Origin: Neomicrococcus lactis | GTDB taxonomy: Bacteria > Actinomycetota > Actinomycetes > Actinomycetales > Micrococcaceae | Length of the DNA: 64,000 nt | Direction: 5' to 3' | NCBI RefSeq assembly: GCF_014200305.1 | Contig: NZ_JACHBL010000001.1 | Coordinates: 1,364,001 to 1,428,000 of the forward strand | The notes under the pieces: generated by a model | What the model saw: the letters and a program-made list of their open reading frames with translations, nothing else | What the model was told of the DNA's origin: nothing | Database searches by the model: none | Part shown: positions 40,404-49,827 of the stretch, one piece after another | How the letters are laid out: each line of letters starts with the position of its first letter | How positions within the stretch are numbered: the first letter of the stretch is position 1 | Program-made: the position numbers and the translations under genes

Positions 40404-41783
40404 GTGAATAATCCTGCCTCCTACGCAACTGCCGTGCGTCGTCTGCCTAAATGGGCGACCTCGTTCGGCCCTCAAATCATTGCCGCCCTCATTCTTGGCC
40501 TCATCCTAGGTCTCTGGGCGAAGCAAACCGGCCACACCACCGAATCGCCGAACGCGCTAGGAACCACGCTTCAGGTCATCGGTTCCAGCTACGTCAGCTT
40601 GCTGAAGGCCGCCGTTGTTCCACTGGTGTTCTTCGCCGTAGTGGCCTCGATCGCAAACCTTGCACAAGTCACCAACGCCGCCCGCTTGGCGTGGAAGACA
40701 CTTTTGTGGTTCTGCATCACGGCGTTCATTGCGGTGATGATCGGTATTGGATTGGGAATTGTCTTCCAGCCAGGCGTCGGCACCGGCCAGTCAGCCCCAG
40801 CCGACTACACCGGCAAGACTGGCTCTTGGTGGGCCTTCTTGCAGGGACTTATCCCAGCTAACTTCTTGGGCCTTTCCGCCTCGAGCAAGGTTGCAGAGTC
40901 CGGCGCCGTTTCCACTTCAGTGTCCTTCGACGTACTTCAGATCCTGGTGATCGCTATCGCCGTAGGCGTTGCCGCACTCAAGGTTGGTGCTGCGGCCGAA
41001 CCGTTCGTTTCCTTCAGCCGCTCGATTCTGGCCATCATCCAAAAGGTTCTTTGGTGGATCATCCGCATTGCACCAATCGGCACCGTGGGACTCATCGGCA
41101 ATGCTGTGGCAACCTACGGCTGGGACACCATGGGATCCCTCGCCAAGTTCGTTGTAGCCATCTACGTTGGCCTGGCACTCGTGCTGTTTGTGGTGTACCC
41201 GATCATGGTTCGTGTTCACGGACTTTCGGTACGCCAGTACTTCTCCGGCGCATGGCCAGCCATTCAGCTTGCCTTCGTGTCCCGCTCTTCCGTGGGAACC
41301 ATGCCGCTGACTCAGCGCGTGACGGAGCGCAACATGGGCGTCCCTAGTGGCTACGCATCCTTCGCAGTTCCGCTCGGCGCTACGACCAAGATGGATGGCT
41401 GCGCAGCCATCTACCCGGCAATCGCCGCCATCTTCGTGGCTCAATTCTTCGGCATTGACCTGAACTTCAGCCAGTACTTGTTGATTGTGATTGTGTCCGT
41501 TCTGGGCTCCGCAGCAACAGCAGGCACCACGGGAGCTACCGTGATGTTGACTCTGACCTTGTCTACTTTGGGACTGCCACTCGCCGGCGTTGGTCTGTTG
41601 CTCGCCATCGATCCGATCGTCGACATGGGACGCACCGCCGTAAATGTGGCCGGTCAGATCCTGGTGCCGACCATCGTGTCTAAGCGCGAAGGAATCTTGG
41701 ACGAATCTCTGTACAACGCTGACCGCGAGGGGGATCCGTTTAAGGATGAGTTCTCGGAGAAACCGGAGACAGTCGACGCGTAA
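40404..41783 (+). CDS. Dicarboxylate/amino acid:cation symporter (SLC1/GltT family)
   Basis: This 459-residue membrane transporter from a GTG start has about eight helices plus two re-entrant loops. Family landmarks are LLKAAVVPLVFFAVVASIAN, the HP1 region FVSRSSVGTMPLTQRV (usually Ser-rich), TTKMDGCAAIYPAIAAIF where most members have NMDGT, and VDMGRTAVNVAGQI in helix 8, which supplies the Arg for acidic substrates. The Arg suggests a carboxylate substrate such as glutamate, aspartate or C4-dicarboxylate. The Asn-to-Lys change in the NMDGT motif is unusual and may alter cation coupling. Confidence 0.88.
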   Translation: MNNPASYATAVRRLPKWATSFGPQIIAALILGLILGLWAKQTGHTTESPNALGTTLQVIGSSYVSLLKAAVVPLVFFAVVASIANLAQVTNAARLAWKTLLWFCITAFIAVMIGIGLGIVFQPGVGTGQSAPADYTGKTGSWWAFLQGLIPANFLGLSASSKVAESGAVSTSVSFDVLQILVIAIAVGVAALKVGAAAEPFVSFSRSILAIIQKVLWWIIRIAPIGTVGLIGNAVATYGWDTMGSLAKFVVAIYVGLALVLFVVYPIMVRVHGLSVRQYFSGAWPAIQLAFVSRSSVGTMPLTQRVTERNMGVPSGYASFAVPLGATTKMDGCAAIYPAIAAIFVAQFFGIDLNFSQYLLIVIVSVLGSAATAGTTGATVMLTLTLSTLGLPLAGVGLLLAIDPIVDMGRTAVNVAGQILVPTIVSKREGILDESLYNADREGDPFKDEFSEKPETVDA

Positions 41784-41797
41784 AGACTTTCCTCACA

Positions 41798-41845
41798 AGT
41801 GAGGGTGGTGTCGAACGAGCCAATTCGTTCGACACCACCCTCACT
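41798..41845. terminator. Bidirectional terminator, 21-bp perfect stem
   Basis: The arms 41798-41818 and 41825-41845 are perfect inverted repeats (AGTGAGGGTGGTGTCGAAC...) around a 6-nt loop. It lies between the convergent symporter and ABC exporter genes and includes the stop codon of the latter (41843-41841), so it can stop both transcripts. Confidence 0.92.
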
Positions 41846-43640
41846 TCTCTTCCGCCAAGCTTGCGGATCCGATTCTGACCAGCTCCGCGAAATCCATGTT
41901 TGACTGCTGAAGGCTTTCGAAGGACCCCTCGCCAGCTATCAGTCCATTCTTCATGAAGAGGATGTTGTCCGCATTCTTCACCGTGGAAAGTCTGTGGGCA
42001 ACGATGATGATTGTTCGTTCACCAGCCAGAGATTTCATGGTTTCAGAAATTTCAAATTCCGTGATGTTGTCTAAGGCTGAGGTGGCTTCGTCGAGTACCA
42101 GAACATCGGGATCCCGATATAGCGCTCTAGCAATTCCAACACGTTGCCGTTGACCGCCCGAGAGTCGGACGCCACGCTCACCAAGTCGTGTCGCGAGCCC
42201 GTCGGGAAGCTGCGCTACTGCTTCATCTAACTGTGCCAGCGAAACTACATCTCTGACTTTCTGCATATCTATCTCGTTGTCTGGTAGCCCATAAGCGACA
42301 TTCGCGGCCAGGGAGTCATCCAGAATAAAGATGTCCTGAGACACCACTGCTACCCGTTCATACCATGATCCGAGCGCACCGTGGATGCTTTGGCCACCGT
42401 AAGTCACAGTTCCACTAGTGGGCGTAAACAATCCGAGAATGATGTCTAGCAATGTGCTTTTACCTGCACCGCTAGATCCTACAAAAGCGACCGTGGATCC
42501 GGCTTGTATATCTACACTAACGCCCTTCAGGACGAACTCATCTGAGTCGTCAAATTTGAAGCGCACATCAGAAATCCTTATAGCTTGCTTCTCTGCGAGC
42601 TTCGGTTCATCGTCAAGCTTTACAGGTCCGGACGCCTCCAGCTGGTTGATTTCAGATACAACAATTTGCAAGCCTGCATTACTCATACGAACTGATCCCA
42701 AAGTACCGGTAAACCGATTCAACGTTGGCAGAAGTCTTGTTGCAGCAGCCACGAAAACTCCGAGTACTGAGAGCGCTTGCCCTTGGTCTTGGGTGCTAAA
42801 AAGAAGAACAGACATAGCACCTACACCAATGACGAAAACAATCTCCAAGACGTATCTGGGAATTTCGGAGATCAGAGCCATCCGGCGGTGAGCTTGAGCC
42901 TGCTCGCTCCGCGACGCGAAGAAGCGGGAAACAAATTCGGTTGATGTCTTGGTGACTCGGGACTCCCGAAAACCATTAATGCCAGGAAGGACCGCGTTCC
43001 ATGCCCCGGCCTCATACTCCGCAATTTCTTCGCCAATCCTTTGCTGCCGCTTTCTCAGAAGAGATTGTGTGACAAACATGGTCGTACCAAAGAAAACTAT
43101 GACTCCAAGTGTTGTCCACGGAGACACCAAAAAAAGCACAACTAGAATCAGCGATATCGTCAAACCATCGGTAAGAAGTGAAATCAGCCCAAGCAAAACT
43201 CCACCAAAAGCCTGAGAGACTGCGTGACCGATGTTGCGGTGCATCTCTGACATCTTTCGGCCTCGATGATCCGAGTATGCGGAATCCACATATCGTCGAA
43301 ATAGCTCCGTTGAAGCCTCCGCCTCGAGCCTCGAAGTATGGCCCGACAGCCACCACTTGAACGTAAGTTGAACGAGAGCTTTGGTCACAAATGAGAGGGC
43401 AACAAGACCCGAAATAATTAAAAGAAGACGCTGAAGATCCTGAGTCCCGAAAACTTCAGAAATCGTAGAAATCGCCACGTTATCCGTTGATCCCGTGACT
43501 AGTAACATCAGCGGAAGCATCGCAGCAACGCCAAGCATATCTAGCCCAGCAACCAACAATGATCCGAGCACAGCGGGAATGAGCCAAACCAGTCGCTCAT
43601 TCTTGAGCAGTCTGCTTACAACTCTTAGATCTTTAAGCAA
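41841..43640 (-). CDS. ABC exporter, membrane plus ATPase fused (lipid-linked glycan flippase type)
   Basis: This 599-residue half-transporter has about six membrane helices in residues 20-320, then the ATPase: Walker A VGSSGAGKSTLLD, Q-loop region VAVVSQDIFIL, signature LSGGQRQRVGIARAL, Walker B VLVLDEATSALD and H-loop IIIVAHRLSTVKNA. It is complete and would work as a homodimer. The MsbA/PglK-like plan and the neighbouring glycosyltransferase at 43830 suggest that it flips a lipid-linked oligosaccharide, but lipid or drug export is possible. The start is a TTG, with GGGGG about 8 nt upstream. Confidence 0.88.
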   Translation of the reverse strand: MLKDLRVVSRLLKNERLVWLIPAVLGSLLVAGLDMLGVAAMLPLMLLVTGSTDNVAISTISEVFGTQDLQRLLLIISGLVALSFVTKALVQLTFKWWLSGHTSRLEAEASTELFRRYVDSAYSDHRGRKMSEMHRNIGHAVSQAFGGVLLGLISLLTDGLTISLILVVLFLVSPWTTLGVIVFFGTTMFVTQSLLRKRQQRIGEEIAEYEAGAWNAVLPGINGFRESRVTKTSTEFVSRFFASRSEQAQAHRRMALISEIPRYVLEIVFVIGVGAMSVLLFSTQDQGQALSVLGVFVAAATRLLPTLNRFTGTLGSVRMSNAGLQIVVSEINQLEASGPVKLDDEPKLAEKQAIRISDVRFKFDDSDEFVLKGVSVDIQAGSTVAFVGSSGAGKSTLLDIILGLFTPTSGTVTYGGQSIHGALGSWYERVAVVSQDIFILDDSLAANVAYGLPDNEIDMQKVRDVVSLAQLDEAVAQLPDGLATRLGERGVRLSGGQRQRVGIARALYRDPDVLVLDEATSALDNITEFEISETMKSLAGERTIIIVAHRLSTVKNADNILFMKNGLIAGEGSFESLQQSNMDFAELVRIGSASLAEEK

Positions 43641-43829
43641 AAATAGCCCCCAGCGCGATCGAAAACGGCGACGCCTAACAATATGCCGGAGCCGTCGCTG
43701 AATTATGCTGTTATAGATCTTAGGTTGATTTAACTGTGAACGAATAACGCGTTGCGGGCACCCGATTGAAACGCCCTAAACCCAGTTCACCTTTGTTGTC
43801 GTGTCGTAACTAGTGAGGTGGCTCCCAGG

Positions 43830-44801
43830 ATGAACCGGATCAGGACTTCTGATATCAATGCCTATACCTCAAACATCACGCGAAATGGCTTAACAACGAT
43901 TCGCGACTATGTTGGCTTCTCTAGGCGAGTCGCTCATCGCAATATCTCAAAAGAACACACTCGTCGAATGAGACTCATAACCTCAGGCTTAAGTCTTCCG
44001 CAACCGCTACCCAAGTTACCGAAGGGCTCCGTTGCAGCTGTGACGATGGTTAGGAATGAACAAGACATCATTTCAAATACCGTAGGCCACTTGCTTTCGC
44101 AGGGAGTCGATTACGTACTCGTTGCAGATAACAATTCCACTGATCAGACCCCCGAAATCTTGAAAGATCTTGCAAGGGACCCGCGGGTTGATATTGCCTT
44201 CGACGCTGTCGACGCCTATTACCAGTCAGAAAAGATGACAAACTTAGCACGAATTGTCAGAAACTTGGGTGCTACTTGGATCATCCCCTTCGACGCTGAC
44301 GAATACTGGTTCTCCGAGCACGGAGCTCTTGCCGATTTCCTCCGTGCATCCGACGGCAAGCGGTTCCCCGCGGCTGTCCACAATGCTTTTCCTTCCAGCA
44401 CTGATTCAGAAAAACTGTGGGTGGATCTGGGGCACGAAATCCAACCAAAGACGGCATTCAAGAAGTTTCCATTTGCCTTTCCGACTATGGGAAATCACTA
44501 CGTGATTCGGCCTGGAAAGTTCCAAGGTGGCTTGCACATCGTCCATCATCCGTGGCGGTCAAAAGCGCAATTGCGCCGAAAAGCTCAAACAGGGAGCCTG
44601 GCCTTGAGACTCGCTAACGCCGATGCAGGAATTGGCGGTCAGTGGACCGGCATTCAATATGAAAATGAAGCCGTAGTGGACGGTATTTGGGAGTCCATAT
44701 TGAACCACAAACCTGATCCCGTTCTGGGCCTCAAAGCGAACGGGCCATTTCGCCTAATGGACCCACGAGAGATGACAACTTGGGACCTTTCAGAAATCTA
44801 G
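43830..44801 (+). CDS. Glycosyltransferase, GT2/GT92-like
   Basis: The protein has about 323 residues. The GT-A core begins near residue 65: SVAAVTMVRNEQDIISNTVG, YVLVADNNSTDQTPEIL, and the metal site IIPFDADEYWF near residue 155, followed by LHIVHHPWRSKAQLRRKAQT. No membrane helices are seen. An ATG at 43830 with GAGGTGG upstream is preferred; a GTG at 43818 is the alternative. It is divergent from the ABC exporter, which may move its product. The sequence has the diverged, A/T-richer look of the other glycan genes. Confidence 0.82.
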   Translation: MNRIRTSDINAYTSNITRNGLTTIRDYVGFSRRVAHRNISKEHTRRMRLITSGLSLPQPLPKLPKGSVAAVTMVRNEQDIISNTVGHLLSQGVDYVLVADNNSTDQTPEILKDLARDPRVDIAFDAVDAYYQSEKMTNLARIVRNLGATWIIPFDADEYWFSEHGALADFLRASDGKRFPAAVHNAFPSSTDSEKLWVDLGHEIQPKTAFKKFPFAFPTMGNHYVIRPGKFQGGLHIVHHPWRSKAQLRRKAQTGSLALRLANADAGIGGQWTGIQYENEAVVDGIWESILNHKPDPVLGLKANGPFRLMDPREMTTWDLSEI

Positions 44802-44816
44802 AAAACAATTTTGAAT

Positions 44817-44848
44817 TTGCACTGAATGCAAGTTTGCACGTAGTGTAA
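44817..44848. promoter_or_regulatory. Operator/promoter region of the tetR-mmpL operon
   Basis: TTGCA-CTGAA-TGCAA (44817-44831) is a perfect 5-bp-arm palindrome, directly followed by the imperfect one TTGCAC-GTA-GTGTAA (44834-44848). The second contains the TAGTGT -10 box (44841-44846), 6 nt before the GTG start of tetR. TetR bound here would block its own leaderless promoter. Confidence 0.55.
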
Positions 44849-44852
44849 CCAT

Positions 44853-45476
44853 GTGCTTGTTTCCCGCCGTGACATCAATAAGGCTGAAACGCGAGCCGCT
44901 ATCGCTGAATCTGCTCGGAAAATCCTCAATCTCGTTGGGCTTGAAGGACTGACCGCTGAAAAGATCGCCGAAGCCGCTGGCGTCAGCCGCCGTACTTTTT
45001 TCAACTACTTCCCGAGCGTGGACTCTGCGCTGAATGTACCGATTGAGCACTTCATTGAACGTGTCTTGACTGCGGTTGAAGAAGTTGATGATTCAGCATC
45101 TCTCGCGGAAGCCGCCGTCCAGGCGGTCCAGGAGTTCGAGGACATCGAATCGTACCGCTCGGTCGCCGAAATGTTTGTTCTCGCGCAGACCCATCCCCCG
45201 CTCGCAAGACTTCAAACTGAAACTTGGGACTCTTGCGCTTTCCACCTAGCGGACTTTGTTGAATCACGATATGGCCAGCCTCTGGACCTTGACGCTTACG
45301 CATTTGTCTTCTCCATTACCGGCGCAGGAAAAGCCGCATTCGCCTACTGGGCACAGGAATCAGCTGGGGATCTGAGCGACGATTCCATGAAGAAACTCCA
45401 CAGCTATCTAGTTGACGCACTCGCTACGTTGCGCGATGGCTTCCCTACAATCCGCAATTTCTCTCGAGGTGCATAG
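44853..45476 (+). CDS. TetR-family transcriptional repressor
   Basis: The protein has 207 residues from a GTG start. The N-terminal helix-turn-helix is clear (GLEGLTAEKIAEAAGVSRRT then FFNYFPSVDSAL, residues about 30-60); the rest is the helical ligand-binding domain. It is followed 1 nt later by the large MmpL gene, so it most likely controls that exporter and itself through the palindromes just upstream. The ligand is unknown, probably a hydrophobic compound or drug exported by the partner. Confidence 0.9.
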   Translation: MLVSRRDINKAETRAAIAESARKILNLVGLEGLTAEKIAEAAGVSRRTFFNYFPSVDSALNVPIEHFIERVLTAVEEVDDSASLAEAAVQAVQEFEDIESYRSVAEMFVLAQTHPPLARLQTETWDSCAFHLADFVESRYGQPLDLDAYAFVFSITGAGKAAFAYWAQESAGDLSDDSMKKLHSYLVDALATLRDGFPTIRNFSRGA

Positions 45477-45477
45477 C

Positions 45478-48400
45478 ATGGCTTCTTTTCTCTACCGTCT
45501 AGGAAAGTTTGCTTACCGCAAGCGCTGGTTCGTGGTTTCCGCATGGCTTGTCGCGCTCCTAGCCATCGGCGGCAGCGCCGCAATGTTCATGGGCAAGCTG
45601 AGCAACGAATTCAGCATTCCAGGCACAGAAACACAGCGCACGCTGGACCGCCTCAAGCAGGAGATGCCCGAAGTCTCTGGAGGAAATGGTCGAATCGTCT
45701 TTGAGACAGCCAACGGTCAACCCTTTACAACTGCCCAACGTGAAGCCGCCGAGGACGCCGTCAAACAGCTCGACGAGCTCACTTTCGTGCGCAGCGCAAT
45801 CGATCCTTTCAGCACTCAAGATGAGCTTGACTCAGCTGCACAGAAAGTAATTGATGGCCAAAAAGAACTCGACGATGCTCGCAAGAAGCTCGAAGACGGT
45901 CTGGCCCAACTCAACGACGGCAAGCAACAGTTGACTGACGGCCAAAAGAAGATCGATGACGGTCGTGCCCAGCTAGAAGACGCCACCCAACAGTGGAAGA
46001 GCGGTTCCCAGCAGCTCGCGGATGCTCGCGCACAGCTCGCTTCTGGACGCACTGAGCTAAATTCCGCAAAGGCCCAGCTGAAGGCGGGCCAGGAGAAGTT
46101 TGCGGCGGGCGAAAAGAAGCTTGCGGACGGCCAGAAGGAATACGACGCCGGGCTCGCGAAATTGCAGGCTGGCGAAAAGCAATTGAAGGACGCGCAGCAG
46201 ACGATCGCCGCTAAGGAAAAAGAGCTTGCTGCAGGACAGAGCCAGTTTGATGCTGGCGTCCGCCAGCTCACCAGCGGTCTGGGAGTCTCGGAACTAAGCC
46301 AAGTTCCTGCCGCTATCACTTCAGCCGAGTCGCAACTTAGCGATGCGAAGAAGCAGGTTTCCGACGGTCAGGCACAGCTCAACGCCGCGAAGAAGGAACT
46401 CGATTCCAAAGCGGCTGCTCTGGCAACTCAAGAGACGCAACTAAAGGAATCCCTGACCAAGGTAACGGCCGGCCTTGAAGCCCTTGACTCGCAAGAAGAC
46501 GCGATCAACGCCGATACCTCCCTCACCGCGGACCAGAAGGCTGCCGCTCTCGCCGAAATCCAGGCGAAGCGTCAAGAGCTCGAAGGTCAAAAGGCTCAGC
46601 TTGATGCCGGCCTTAAGCAAGTTGCTGACGGTAAGACACAGATTGCGGCTGCGCTCAAGCAGATCACTCAGAAGCAATCGGAACTAGATGCCGCACAAGC
46701 AAAGATTGCTGCTAGCGAAAAGAAGATCGCCACCGCGAAATCCGGCTATCAACAGCTAGTCTCGGCGAAGTCAACCATCGATTCTGGCAAGAAGCAGCTT
46801 GACGCCGGGAAAGCGACTTTAGCGACTAAGCAGAAGGAGCTGGACGCCGGTAAGGCAAAGCTAGAGACGGCCAAGCAACAGCTCGACGCCGGATATGCCG
46901 AAATTGCGGCGAACCGAACGAAGCTCGAACAAGCAGCAGCAAAGATCAGTTCAGGCGCCGCTTCTCTTGCTGAAGGCGAAAAGCTTCTTGCCGCAAATCA
47001 AGCCAAGGCAGACGCTGGCGCACAGAAGATTACTGATTCGAAGAAGCAGCTTGAGGCTGGACAAGCCGAGCTGGACAGCAAATCGGCCGAAATCCCCAAG
47101 GCTGAGGAGGAACTAGCGGAGGGCGAAGAAAGGCTTAAGACTGGCGAATCGGATCTGGCACTCGGGCAGCGAAAAGCCGAGTCCACCCATGGAATGCGCT
47201 TCGTTTCTGAAGACGGCAGTATTGCAGCCTCTCAGTTAAGTTTCACTTCCTCTGCCGATGCGCTCACGTCTGCGAACCGAGCAAAGATCCAAGAGATCGC
47301 AAACGCAGTCAATGCGGATGGTGTGAACGTCTACTATTCCAAGGAAATCGTCAGCGACTTGAATTCCATCTTTGGAATCGCTGAGATTTTGGGTCTTTTG
47401 ATCGCAGCAGTTGTTCTGTTCGTCATGCTTGGAACTTTGGTTGCCGCTGGCCTTCCACTCTTGATGGCAGTGCTTGGCGTTGCGGCCGGCGTCGGTGGAA
47501 CGCTTGCGTTCTCGTCATTGATTTCGATGGCGTCGATTACGCCTGCACTGGCACTCATGTTGGGTCTCGCTGTGGGAATCGACTATTCGCTCTTCATTGT
47601 TCACCGGCATAGGCGTCAACTGCTGTCCGGCATGGATATGGAAGAGTCAGTTGGCAGGGCTACTGGTACTTCTGGCAACGCTGTGGTGTTTGCTGGATTG
47701 ACCGTAGTCATCGCACTCGCTGCCTTGGCTGTTCCAGGTCTGCCATTCCTCGCCGTTCTTGGAATTTCAGCAGCCGCCACAGTGACGATCGCTGTTTTGA
47801 TTGCCTTGACGCTGACTCCAGCTCTGTTGGGAATTATCGGCAACCGCTTGGTCAGCAAGCGCGCTTGGGCCAAGGCAGCTAGCGCGGATGAGACACCTGC
47901 TCATGCTGAACAGCAGGCCACAGGTAGCCGAGGCTGGGGTGCACTTGTCACTCGCTTCCCCTGGGTTGCATTGGGCATTGGCGTAGTCCTACTTGGTCTT
48001 CTGGCTATTCCAGCGGCCAGCATGCGTACGGCTCTTCCGGACGGTTCCGCTGAACCGGCAGGCTCCAGTGCATTCACGGCTTACGAAAAGCTCGGTGACG
48101 CCTTCGGTGCAGGTTACAACGGTCCTATGTTGGTAGTCGCTGATTTGCCCGCCGGCCTTGACGACCGTGCGGCGGAGATCCAAACTCTTGATGTTGCCGA
48201 TCAGATTCGTTCTATCCCTGGCGTTGTCGCCGCGGTTCCTGCTGGAACGAACGACGCTAAAACGATCGGAATCATTCAGGTCATTCCTCAGGCTGGCCCA
48301 TCCTCCGCGGAAACCGAAACTTTGGTTCATACCATCCGTGACGAGGCGGCTTCTATTGAGGAAAATACCGGATCCCACATTGCTCTCGCGGGTCAGGTAG

Positions 48401-49083
48401 CAGCCCAGATCGATGTGTCTGAGCGACTAAATGAAGTGTTGCCGCTCTACCTCGGTATCGTTGTGGGCCTTTCACTGGTACTGCTATTGCTGGTCTTCCG
48501 TTCCGTCGTAGTGCCTCTCTTGGCCACCGCAGGCTTCCTGCTTTCACTGGCTGCTGCCTTTGGCGCGACCGTCGCGGTGTACCAGTGGGGTTGGCTCAGC
48601 GGCGTGTTTGACGTCAACGTTCCCGGCCCGATCATGAGCTTCATGCCAATCCTGTTGACAGGTATCCTGTTCGGCCTGGCGATGGACTACCAGGTGTTCT
48701 TGGTTTCTGGCATGAGGGAGTCTTTTGCCCACGGCCAGGACGCGCGTTTGGCGGTGCGAACCGGATTCGTCCATTCAGCACCTGTGGTGACGGCAGCTGC
48801 GCTGATCATGACCAGCGTCTTCGCCGGCTTCATCTTCAGCCACTTGACCATGATTCGCGCCATTGGCTTCTCCTTGGCGATCGGTGTACTTCTTGACGCT
48901 TTCGTAGTGCGCATGACCTTGACTCCGGCAATCATGCACCTGCTGGGTGATAAGGCTTGGTACATTCCACGCTGGCTGGACAAGATCTTGCCGGACGTTG
49001 ACGTTGAAGGTGCCAAACTAGAAACTCGTCAGACCACTGCATCTCATCAGCTTGATGAGATGCAACTCGAGAACAGGACATGA
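45478..49083 (+). CDS. Giant MmpL/RND-family exporter with a long coiled-coil insert
   Basis: From the ATG at 45478 (GAGGTG upstream) the protein has 1201 residues. Helix 1 (about 16-40) is followed by a short porter piece, then about 450 residues (about 116-570) of a regular heptad-like array rich in Lys, Gln, Ala, Asp and Gly (units such as QKELDDARKKLEDGLAQLND). The MmpL core follows: VNVYYSKEIVSDLNSIFG, two sets of helices with LGLAVGIDYSLFIVHRHRR and LFGLAMDYQVFLVSGMRE (proton-relay Asp residues), ending in an acidic tail. The array resembles YhgE/Pip-type spacer domains and could reach across the cell wall. It forms an operon with tetR. Confidence 0.9.
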   Translation: MASFLYRLGKFAYRKRWFVVSAWLVALLAIGGSAAMFMGKLSNEFSIPGTETQRTLDRLKQEMPEVSGGNGRIVFETANGQPFTTAQREAAEDAVKQLDELTFVRSAIDPFSTQDELDSAAQKVIDGQKELDDARKKLEDGLAQLNDGKQQLTDGQKKIDDGRAQLEDATQQWKSGSQQLADARAQLASGRTELNSAKAQLKAGQEKFAAGEKKLADGQKEYDAGLAKLQAGEKQLKDAQQTIAAKEKELAAGQSQFDAGVRQLTSGLGVSELSQVPAAITSAESQLSDAKKQVSDGQAQLNAAKKELDSKAAALATQETQLKESLTKVTAGLEALDSQEDAINADTSLTADQKAAALAEIQAKRQELEGQKAQLDAGLKQVADGKTQIAAALKQITQKQSELDAAQAKIAASEKKIATAKSGYQQLVSAKSTIDSGKKQLDAGKATLATKQKELDAGKAKLETAKQQLDAGYAEIAANRTKLEQAAAKISSGAASLAEGEKLLAANQAKADAGAQKITDSKKQLEAGQAELDSKSAEIPKAEEELAEGEERLKTGESDLALGQRKAESTHGMRFVSEDGSIAASQLSFTSSADALTSANRAKIQEIANAVNADGVNVYYSKEIVSDLNSIFGIAEILGLLIAAVVLFVMLGTLVAAGLPLLMAVLGVAAGVGGTLAFSSLISMASITPALALMLGLAVGIDYSLFIVHRHRRQLLSGMDMEESVGRATGTSGNAVVFAGLTVVIALAALAVPGLPFLAVLGISAAATVTIAVLIALTLTPALLGIIGNRLVSKRAWAKAASADETPAHAEQQATGSRGWGALVTRFPWVALGIGVVLLGLLAIPAASMRTALPDGSAEPAGSSAFTAYEKLGDAFGAGYNGPMLVVADLPAGLDDRAAEIQTLDVADQIRSIPGVVAAVPAGTNDAKTIGIIQVIPQAGPSSAETETLVHTIRDEAASIEENTGSHIALAGQVAAQIDVSERLNEVLPLYLGIVVGLSLVLLLLVFRSVVVPLLATAGFLLSLAAAFGATVAVYQWGWLSGVFDVNVPGPIMSFMPILLTGILFGLAMDYQVFLVSGMRESFAHGQDARLAVRTGFVHSAPVVTAAALIMTSVFAGFIFSHLTMIRAIGFSLAIGVLLDAFVVRMTLTPAIMHLLGDKAWYIPRWLDKILPDVDVEGAKLETRQTTASHQLDEMQLENRT

Positions 49084-49090
49084 TCAACGC

Positions 49091-49717
49091 ATGACGCAGA
49101 CGGCACTCGCAGTCATCCTTGCTTCAACGAGCCCAGCTCGTTCTCGCATCCTCACCAACGCCTTGGTTCCGTTCACCGTGAGCCCGTCGGCGGTAGATGA
49201 AGAAGGAGAGCTTTCGCAGCTTATTGCCAAGAGCGGTAAGCCAAGCTCAGCAGAAGAAGCTGTCTTCCTCGCTGGGTTAAAAGCGGAGGCCGTGGCAAGA
49301 GACGCTGCGGGTGCCATCGTCATTGGTTGCGACTCCGTGTTTGAAGTCGATGGCGTGAGTTACGGGAAGCCGTACACGGTAGAAGAAACGGTGAATCGTT
49401 GGTCCATCATGAGCGGCAAGACCGGAACTCTTCACACCGGCCAAGTGGTCATTGATACTGCCAACGGCAATCGGCGCAGCGCGCGAGTAGTTTCGACAGA
49501 AGTAACCTTCACCGAGGTATCTCCGGAAGAAGCCCGTGCTTATGCCGAGACCGGAGAGCCTCTCCAGTGCGCTGGCGCCTTCACATTGGATGGGCGAGGC
49601 TCCGCATTTGTTGCGGGAATACAGGGTGATGCCAACGCCGTCATTGGCATTTCCACTGCCGCCTTGCGTGAACAATTTGCCGAGCTCGGTCACATGTTGC
49701 CACTGGCAGCCTTGTAG
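49091..49717 (+). CDS. maf: Maf-family nucleotide pyrophosphatase
   Basis: This house-cleaning enzyme hydrolyses dTTP/UTP or modified nucleotides to monophosphates. The 208-residue protein begins VILASTSPARSRILTNALVP (substrate-binding motif) and has SAVDEEG, VIGCDSVFEVDGVSYGKPY with the catalytic Asp, and SGKTGTLHTGQVVID. The start at 49091 lies 7 nt after the MmpL stop; a longer overlapping frame begins at 49052. Confidence 0.9.
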   Translation: MTQTALAVILASTSPARSRILTNALVPFTVSPSAVDEEGELSQLIAKSGKPSSAEEAVFLAGLKAEAVARDAAGAIVIGCDSVFEVDGVSYGKPYTVEETVNRWSIMSGKTGTLHTGQVVIDTANGNRRSARVVSTEVTFTEVSPEEARAYAETGEPLQCAGAFTLDGRGSAFVAGIQGDANAVIGISTAALREQFAELGHMLPLAAL

Positions 49718-49827
49718 AACCCATACAAAAGCAAAACAAAATATCGACGCGAACGACGTGAATTACCGTGGGATTCACACAAAAGGGGTAGGCTCCCAAT
49801 GTACTAAAAGAAGGAGCCTTCCCCTCG

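Noticed and set aside
45820-47190. Apparent tandem DNA repeats or CRISPR-like array
   Set aside because: The repetition is at protein level (heptad-like coiled coil in the MmpL insert); the DNA units are not identical and there are no constant repeats with spacers.
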